A DNA stretch of 64,000 bases, taken from Tholera decimalis (lineage: Eukaryota > Arthropoda > Insecta > Lepidoptera > Noctuidae). The notes under the pieces are model-generated. The model did no database searches. It was not told the DNA's origin and worked only from the letters and a program-made list of their open reading frames with translations. The position numbers and the translations under genes were made by a program. The DNA lies in the NCBI GenBank assembly GCA_943138885.2, contig OW964567.2, forward strand, positions 34,562,154 through 34,626,153, given 5' to 3'. Within the stretch, counting starts at the first letter, position 1, and every line of letters begins with the position of its first letter. This document shows, one piece after another, positions 22,401 to 31,400 of this stretch.

Positions 22401-25400
22401 AATTTGGGGTCAATTCTGTGAGTCACTTATTTTGAGCTGAAACTTTGCATAGAGACTCCATACCAGATGTTGTCTTCAGTCCTTTTGGATAGATATGGGG
22501 TTTCCGTTACACGTTGTATACTTACAAGTATAATTGTATACTTTACTTGTACTGACGTAAAGCTAATGTAATTATTTTTAGATCATGTGGTTTTTACCAT
22601 ATGGTTTGAAATTGCTGTAAACAATTGTTAGTAGACCAATATGAGTAACATAAAAATGTTAATTCCATAAATTCCAGAGCCATAACCAAGCTGACAGCTG
22701 ACACGGTAAGCACAGACAAGGCGCCCAAGCCGTACTACCACGCCGGCTTTAACCACATGTTTGTTCTCTGGCGCTACTGGATGACCCACGAAGAAGACAG
22801 CTTCGCTAAGTTGCTCACCAACAACCAGGGCACTGCTTACTTCTACAAAGAGTTGCCGAAGAAGGTGAGATGTAATAATAATAATAGATCAATTAGAGCG
22901 TCGCACAAATATTGTTGATATAGTTGTCCCTCATGACGAGAACCTCGTGAAAGTCGAGAAAGATAAGCAATTTAAGTATCCTGATCTGGCTCGCGAGGTC
23001 GTCGACATGTGGGATGTAGATACAGCAATAATTGTGCCGATAGTCGTCTCAGCCAATGGCATAATAGACAAGAGCCTCGACAAACATCTGAGGAGGCTCT
23101 CGTTGGGCAGCTGGATCAAGGGTTTGATCCAGAAAGAATCCAGGAGATCACGGCGCGTATTGTTATGTAGTTCCCTGTCCCCAATACTGGTGGGCTACTA
23201 TTTTTTTATTTTATTTAAATGTTTTCTTTAATCGAAATATTTAAAAATGTAATTAATATACAAGGTGTAATTTAAAGGGTATATACATACCAAGTGCATG
23301 GCTTCTTTGGATGATAACAAACGATATGGCAAGGGTTTTGTAATTTTGTAAGGTTTTTGTGTGTAGAAATTATTACAAATTCCAATACACAATACCAGTA
23401 GTCCATCCAACAAAGAGATTGTAGAGTGCGTGAGCAAGGCCCTAAGCAATTACTTCAGAAAATTGTTCAGGGTGCTTAGAGAGTTAACATACTAAAAGTC
23501 CTGACATCTAGGGGGTGAGTCGGGGTGAGGGGAGGGGGTTAAAGTTCCCATTTTTTAGTTTTTCGCTAATATCTTTTAAACGGTGCGTCATGGAGATAAG
23601 AAGTCTTCTACGCAATGAAAGCTTATAAAATTATGTACAACTTTTATCTTATATACTTTTTCACATTCCTACCTATTTTCGAACTACACATTCCGGTAAA
23701 GAGAAAATTGAAAAAAAAAAACTACTTGAATTGAACACTACCTTTTGTATACTACTTCCTTCACGTTATTTGGGGATAAAAAGTATCTATATCTTAAATC
23801 AACTCCTACTATATCAATTTACTAAATTTTATTCAAATCTGTACAGCCGTTGGGATATCAAAACTTTTATCTACACTTGTACACTTTTCTTATACACTTT
23901 TTCCAAATTTTCACCAGTGTTCGAGTATCGTGCTCCGAAGAAAGTGAAAATGGAGTTCATTTAGTGTGATGTGACAAGCATTACCGAATGTTAAATATGA
24001 GCTAGTATATAAATTAGGTATTTTATTGATAACATAAGCTGGGAGTACCTCCAAGCGGTGAAGGCGGTAACAGTTTGAGATCTCTTTTTCTACCAGTGGT
24101 AATGGAGCAGAAGCGGATCGTCACTTTTCATTCCATATTTCCTGTCGTAGAAAACAAATTCTAACTGGCTAAAACTCCCATAATCATCCATGCCTTCGGG
24201 CTTATGTTATTGTTGTCGTTTATGATTTCAACCTGTTTGGCACGGTAGCCTACCCGGTAACGCAGGGGAGCAGCCAGAACAGTTATTTGCTTTGTAATCG
24301 TCATTAGTTACGCAATTGGATTATCCATCATGAGTGCTAATAATAATAAGTGTCCTGTGTGTGATAAGGACATCGTTAAAGGGAGTATATAAAAAGGAAT
24401 ACTCGGCCTTATCAAAGCTAGTAAAGATCGGAACGATGATAAGCACCAAATTTTCCGCGCCTTGACATCCGTTTTAATTCACACTAATTGTCGTAAAAAC
24501 TACACTCGAGCCGATACAATTAAAAAAGATGTAAGTGTTGCATCAACATGGATTTGAGCACATCCTTTTCCTTCATTCATTTACAGGTTGTGACACAACA
24601 TCTGCAACTTTCAGAAGAAGCAAAGTGGGTTTCTTAAAACTGTACTTGAAGTCAGATATTATCAAGGAAGCGGCTGCGATCTTTTACAAGCCCACCTCCA
24701 CGCACAGTGAGGTTGAAGAGGCTGGGAAGATGTGCTTCCTCAAATGGTATGGCGCACCAACAAGACTGACCTCCCTCAATGAGTACCGATACCAGTCATT
24801 CGTGAGATCAGTAGCAAATATTAAGCCTGATTTCAGCTCCCTCCCACCAACTGAAAACGCAGCTAAACAGCATTCGCGGCGCACTTACCACCAAGTGTAG
24901 CTGTGGCTCGGAAATGAGCTGCCTCCTCAAGAGTGGGGATGGAAACATGAAGGGGACAGCCTGGTGCCAATAACAACCGAAGATTCGCCAGCACCAGAGA
25001 TACTACTAAAAACAATATTTTGCCGCTGCACGAAGGATTGTGGTAGTAGAAAATGTGGATGTCGGAAAGCAATGTTGAACTGTTCCGTGGCGTGCCTCCA
25101 CTGCCAAGGGAATTGCCTCAACGGCGTGTCTGTTGACGTTGACGATGATGAAGACGATGTAGAGCCTCTTCAGCAAGTACCATCTACTGAGGATGAGGGA
25201 GCCTTGGAAAAAGAACCATTGTCAGGACCCTCACAGCCTAAACGAATTAAAGATAAAAGATAATATGTATCAAAGATACAAGTTTTCATTACCCAACGGC
25301 TGAACCGATTTGGATGAAATTCGTTATGATTAAAGATTTGGATTTTTAGGCTACTTTTATTCCGAAATAACGCAAACAAAGTAGCAGGCAACAGGTAGAG

Positions 25401-28400
25401 ATTCATAAAAGTAGATTTTTCGAAAATTTTCACTATTTCAGAATGTATAATATATGTAAAAAATGGGTAGTAATTCGAATAAGTGTATAAGACTAAAGTT
25501 GTAGGAAATTTCATAAGCTTTCATTGCGCAGAAAACTTCTTTTCTCTAAAACATACCGTTTTAAAGATATTAGCAAAAAACTAAAAAAAGTGAACTTTTA
25601 TCCCCTCCCCCCACTCCGCCTCACCCCCTAGACGTCAGGATTTTTAGTATGTTTATTCCCTAAGTACCCAGAACAATTTTCTGAAGAACTCACTCTACAA
25701 CTCCTTATGGGTGATTTATTGGGTGAACTACAGAGACCGAATTTTTCAAATTAAGAAGAACTAAAAGAATTATCGTGTTATTGGCAAGTGACGTGGAAAG
25801 TTATTGACCCTCGTAGTGCTGTGACACGTTTGTTATGATTGGTATTCAAGAAATATATGAAACCAACTAGCTTGTGCCAGCGGCTTCGCCCGCGTCGGAA
25901 GTTTTTCCCGTGTAAATCCCGATCCCGTGGGAATTTCGCAAAATCCTTTCTTAGCGGATGCCTACGTCATAACATCCACCTGCATGCCAAATTTCAGCCC
26001 GATCCGTCCAGTGGTTTGGGCTGTGCGTTGATAGATCACTATGTCAGTCAGTCAGTCACCTTTGAGTTATATAAATATATTTAGATAATTTGGTATCAAT
26101 TCTTTGAGTCAGTTATTTTGTGCTGAAACTGTGCATAGAGACTCCATACTAGTCCATACCAGATGTTGTTTTCAGCCCTTTTAGATAGATATGGGGTTTC
26201 CGTTACACGTTGTATATGTAGGTACCTATATATAATTTTAATAATAAATAGATTTCATCATGAATTTTAACGAACACTCTTTTCATTTCATACTTGGCTA
26301 AATAACAGGTCGATTTTCAAGCAACGCTTGTTGAGGTCGGGCAGTGGATGGGTATCCATCTTATATATCATGTCATTTGTACATCTTTGACAGTCGTGTC
26401 TGATCTGACAGCAGTCTTGCTAAGAGGTGTGTTACCCAGGTACTGAGTTGTGGAGGTCAGATAGACAGACGTTCTGAAAGCTGACCTTAATATAGTTTGG
26501 AAAAGGCTAAGCAGGTGATTAATATTATTACTAAAACATATATATGAAAATTTCGGCAGGACATTATACAGGGTGGCAGGGACATCGATGCACAAACGCT
26601 GACCATGGATTCAGTACATGAATCTGGGCCCCGTGCGTTGAAATTTGTCGTCGGCTTTTTCTAAAATTTGCAGGTTTTTTCTGCAATTTTTTTTTTTTTT
26701 ACTGAATCTTGTATAAAATCATTGTTTCCATCTAACCCAATGAGATTTTAATTAAAAAAATAAATTTCACCTGTTTCACTTAAAACAGCAATGTAAATAA
26801 AACTCGAAAGGGTTACCTGATAGCAAAACAGCTGATCAAGTAGCCCACTTGATCAGCTGTTTTGCTAGAGTTCATTTGCGAGATCAACACAGCTGATCAG
26901 GTAGCCCTTTCGAGTTTTATTTACATTGATATTTTAAGTGAAACAAGTGAATTTACTGTTTTTTTATGCATCGGCTATTTCTTAATTTTATTAAATTAAG
27001 AAAAAGCTGACGAAAAATTTCAACTTTAGGGGGCTGGTCCCCCTGGAATCAAGTACTGAATACATGCTAAGCGGTTGCGCGTCGATGTCCCTGCCACCCT
27101 GTATACAGACAGTTAGTTCAAACTATAGTTGTACTTTGATAGCGAATAATGTACCACTGAGATTAATTTAATATTGTCGTTTTCAGTTAATTGGCATGTC
27201 TGAGTACACGCTGCCTGCTATCATGAAGCTCGCGGACGACCAGGTCTTGCCGGCTGTCAATAAGGACTGGGCAGAGAAACTCACCGCGGAACTGAAAGAA
27301 GACCTCATTGTGAGTAGCAAACCCCGTCGTGCCGGGGTTGCGGGAATACCGCGGCCCCGAGAAAGATGTAATTACTAAAAAATAAACCATTTATTATTAG
27401 GCATGTGTGGTCCATAGATGACTAACTAAACTAATATACAACGTGTAATTATATATGTCAAGTGCACGGCTTCTTTGAATGATAACAAACGATATGACAA
27501 GGATTTGGTAATCCTATGTCTACATGTGTGGAACTAATTAAAAATTTTAATACATTGATGCCAGAGACTGAATTTTTCAAATTAAGAAGATTGAAGAGAA
27601 TTATCGTGTTATAGGCAAGTGACGTGGAAAGTTATTGACCCTCGTAGTGCTGTGACACGTTTGTTTTGATTGATATTCAAGAAACATGAAACCGATAATT
27701 TCGTATCAATTCTTTGAGTCACTTATTATGTGCTGAAACTGGTTATAGAGACTATACCAGATGTTGTCTTCAGCCCTTTTGGATTGATATGGGGTTTTCG
27801 TTATACGTTGTATATAATACAAACTGAGTTAGTAAATAGAAACCATTTTCTTAGTGACACTTCACAAAAGGAATAAGGCCGAGGCCGCACTTGGACGGTG
27901 ACGCGAAATATTTTGTAGTCACATTGCAACAGCGGGAAGCCAGCGAAATGTGTGGTCGTACCGGCCAAGTTAGGTGATGGTTATGTTAGTGGCGGCCGCA
28001 CTGATACCGCACGTGATGTACTATGCGTTTCAAATGCTAATAGGAATTTCAATGATCTTTATCTGTCAAATGTCACTCAAAAAGTACGGTTTGCAAAGAA
28101 AACATAATGGTAAATTAAAATAATAACGGTTTATTTTACTTTGTTTTTCATAATAAATTGTTGGTTTCATAATAAATTCAATTAAAAGGTGGTGCCCGTT
28201 ACTCAGTACCGAATACATACGGTTTGCTACAGCTTTAATAAAATATCATTCAACTCTGTCTGCGTTCCCGTTGTGTTTTTGAGCCTCACTCTTATATTTT
28301 GCTTTCTTTGTGTCATTATTTCATTATTTGTTTTTCCAACCGACGAGTTTACTCACTAACTTTGTGCTAGTTATCACGGATTCCGATTATTGTTTGTGAT

Positions 28401-31400
28401 TTGGTGAACGATGTTGTGGTGCATAAATTGTTACCTGAATGTCGACAGAATTGTAAGACGCATTGTGTCTTCGTTACAACCTTCAATGCAAACTCTTCTT
28501 ACTTCGTGGGTATTGTTGAAACAGGTATATATTAGTAGATTATTAACCAAGGGGATAAAGCATTGTCTTCTGTCGCGGGTGACGATTTAAATCGCGAGCG
28601 AAACGATGGACTTGAGGTTTATTCCCGAGCTTAGCGAGGGTGTTAAAAACTTAAATCACGAGCGAAGCGAGGGATTTAAGACGAGTCCTGAGTGTAGCGA
28701 GGGATTTAAGTTCACCCAAGACTAAGACAGCTTTATCACCGAGGAAAATACTCTACTTTTCGTACCATTTGCAAAAAAATTAACACAATAATAATATGAG
28801 ATAATAAATTAAAATAAACTTAACGTTTATGTATTTGAAGAAAACAAAAACGCGGCAAATTCCTAGACTAATATTTTTTTGTCGGAAAAGCAAAGGCATC
28901 AAGCTCATACGGCCCCGTCGGTTTTCGTAATTTTATTTAATAATCATAACTGCATAATAAATGCGTATTCCTTTTTCAAAAAGATGTATAATGCTTTATA
29001 TACAAACTCAATGTTGTAAACACAGATGTAGTTCAGTATAAATTTCGGTAAGTATTCCAAATTTAAATCACATTCTCCCCCTAGAGGATGAATGAAATTC
29101 AGTACAATTTTCTTTCCCTGTTTTTAACAGATTAAAAATGACTATCGTTATGTTCGCTTTTTGTGGCATAGAATGTCACTTTTTTGAGTAAGTGTTACGA
29201 AAAATAATTTATTTTAACAATTATATAGCTACACCACCTAACCTGTAAATCAATGTCATTATTGTTTTTATTTTTAAACGAAAACCGCAAGTTTTACAGG
29301 TTTCATGACAAATGTTTAGTTATCAGTAATAAATATACAATAAGATGCTGCATATTGCATGCTTGTAAATGACTTTTATTGAGTGGGGCAAATGTCGATA
29401 GAGTATCTGGCATTATCGTTTAAATATAATATTTAAAGTCATAATTCGTTTGTTTTTTAAACATACTTTTCTATCTTATTTTCATTGTTGGCACCAATAC
29501 GCCCGAAAGAAAGGAGAACGCATGGCGCAAATACCTAGAAGTCATCTCAAAATTATTAAAACTATATTTTATTTTCGATGATAGGCTTGCGTTTGACCAC
29601 CAAAATATGGAAAGGGGACCACTTTTGCTTCGCTCAATATTTGTAAATAAATAATTTAATAAATCCTTGTTCTGTTCACTCTACCCAAATGGTTTGATTT
29701 GACAGCTAAGACGTCACAATATGGCGCTAAGTTTTTCATAATAGCGGTTGAAACCATTGAAACGCACTGTATACATTTCGCTATGGATTTATGTGACCCG
29801 TGTAATATGTTTAACTTCGAAATTTCCTATCTTAAATCTTAAAAAGATTGGGTACATTAATTAAATCAAGATTGAACTCAGTATGGAGACTTTCATCATC
29901 TATATCTTTTTATCTGAGTTTTAACAGCAGATTGAATTCGACAACACTCGTATCGGCTACACGACAAAATTTAACTATTACGTTTAAGCTAAACGTAAAT
30001 CGAACAAATTAACGTGAATTTCGCTTGTCGTGTCTGCAGTGCGGCCATCGAAATATGTTTATGTGAGTTTGTTTCCACAAAATCGCCTTAGTAGTGCAGC
30101 CGCGGCCTAAGTCCCAGCTCTTGTGGCACATGTCCGCGTAAGCGACGGAACACCGCGCCCTGCGAAAAAGTAAATTAAAAATCTATTTCTTTATGTACCT
30201 ACTTATTTTCGGAGCAAATAAACCTTTATTATATTCAATACAATATGTTTATACTATACCTGCTCGGAAAGTGCCTTATTACTTTTTAAAAAGTTTGACA
30301 GAAAGGACGACATTACTGTAGTACAAATGTGCGGGTCGCAAAAGTGTATGAGAATTCATTACTATCGTGCTGGAGACACTGGAGAAGGAGGGAAAAGTGT
30401 ATGAAAATCCATTACTAACGCGCTGTGTTTTTTTTTTGTTAATTTAGACCAATTCAGTAGCTAACTTAAAAGTACTTATAATGCCAAAAGACAAAAGTTT
30501 TTATCACCAAGAGAAAATGATACTGGCCACATAGTATTGCTCAACATTGATTTAAAATTACTCCAATACGCTGCTAAACAAATTCAGGATTTCACATCAA
30601 CTTTCAGCATTCAAACATTATAAGAAAAACAATTTGGCGCGAAAAATAAATCAGGTACCTACTGTCTATGGTTCTATCTTTTAACTCGGTTTCAATTATT
30701 AATGTACAAAAAGCTATTCAAATTACCTTAGAAAAGTATAAATCATTAACAAAAACATTGCTTATTGTATTTAATGCTTAAAAATAATTTATTATTTTCC
30801 TCGTAGGTATAGTATAAAGCACTATGTATCACTCGGAAGAAAGTGCGATTCCCAACTCGTGTGTATTAAGACTATTACTACTACTCAAACTACACCCTTC
30901 GTTGGTAATCGGTTACTTTCTCCCCTCGATGAACAATGTACTATTGCTTTCCTCAGAAACTGCTGGGCGAGGACGGAGTGCTGCTGTTCCCCTCGAGCCC
31001 ATCGGTGGCCCCCTACCACTACTCGCCCATAGTTCGCCCCTTCAACTTCGCCTACTGGGCCATCATGAACGCTCTACACTTCCCCTCCGCTCAGGTATAC
31101 TATTTGATATCTCTATCCTCAATCCGGTCTCATCTAGTGTAATTTTTTTTTTTTAATTACTTGTACAATGTTATTAAATTTACAAATGTCTCGAAGCAGT
31201 TACTATTTAGTTTGTATTTGTTTGGCAAATTGTTTAAAAATAAAACTCTTTAAATAGGTTATAAAAACACTTACGTCTTTCTTATCGTAGATGTAAACTA
31301 GATGAGGCCAGTGTTTCCTAACTGACTACTTGAAGTAACACTGAAACAAACTCAGAGGTCAACGTCTCTTTTGAAGTCCTAGTAGTTTATTTTCGGAAAT

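Larger units (their letters stand above)
23399..25730 (+). mobile_element. Long-TIR DNA transposon inserted in the MITE, 3-bp target duplication CAG
   Basis: The left end starts TAGTCCATCCAAC and the right end finishes GGGTGAACTA (the complement starts TAGTTCACCCAA). The TIRs extend imperfectly for about 330 bp and include TTCAGAAAATTGTTC, ACATACTAAAA and a G-rich GGGGGTGAG block on both sides. The split MITE shows CAG at both junctions (23396-23398 and 25731-25733), so the duplication is 3 bp. It contains a broken gene for a GCDTTSA/Cys-rich protein (24330-25263). Superfamily not certain; 3-bp duplications fit CACTA or Harbinger-like groups. Confidence 0.8.

Noticed and set aside
24684..25121. 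Minus-strand frames over the GCDTTSA gene
   Set aside because: Shadows of the conserved plus-strand frame.
30824..31156. 110-codon ATG frame across the amidase exon
   Set aside because: It uses another frame; the exon frame KLLGEDGVLLFPSSPSVAPY matches the family and has proper splice sites.
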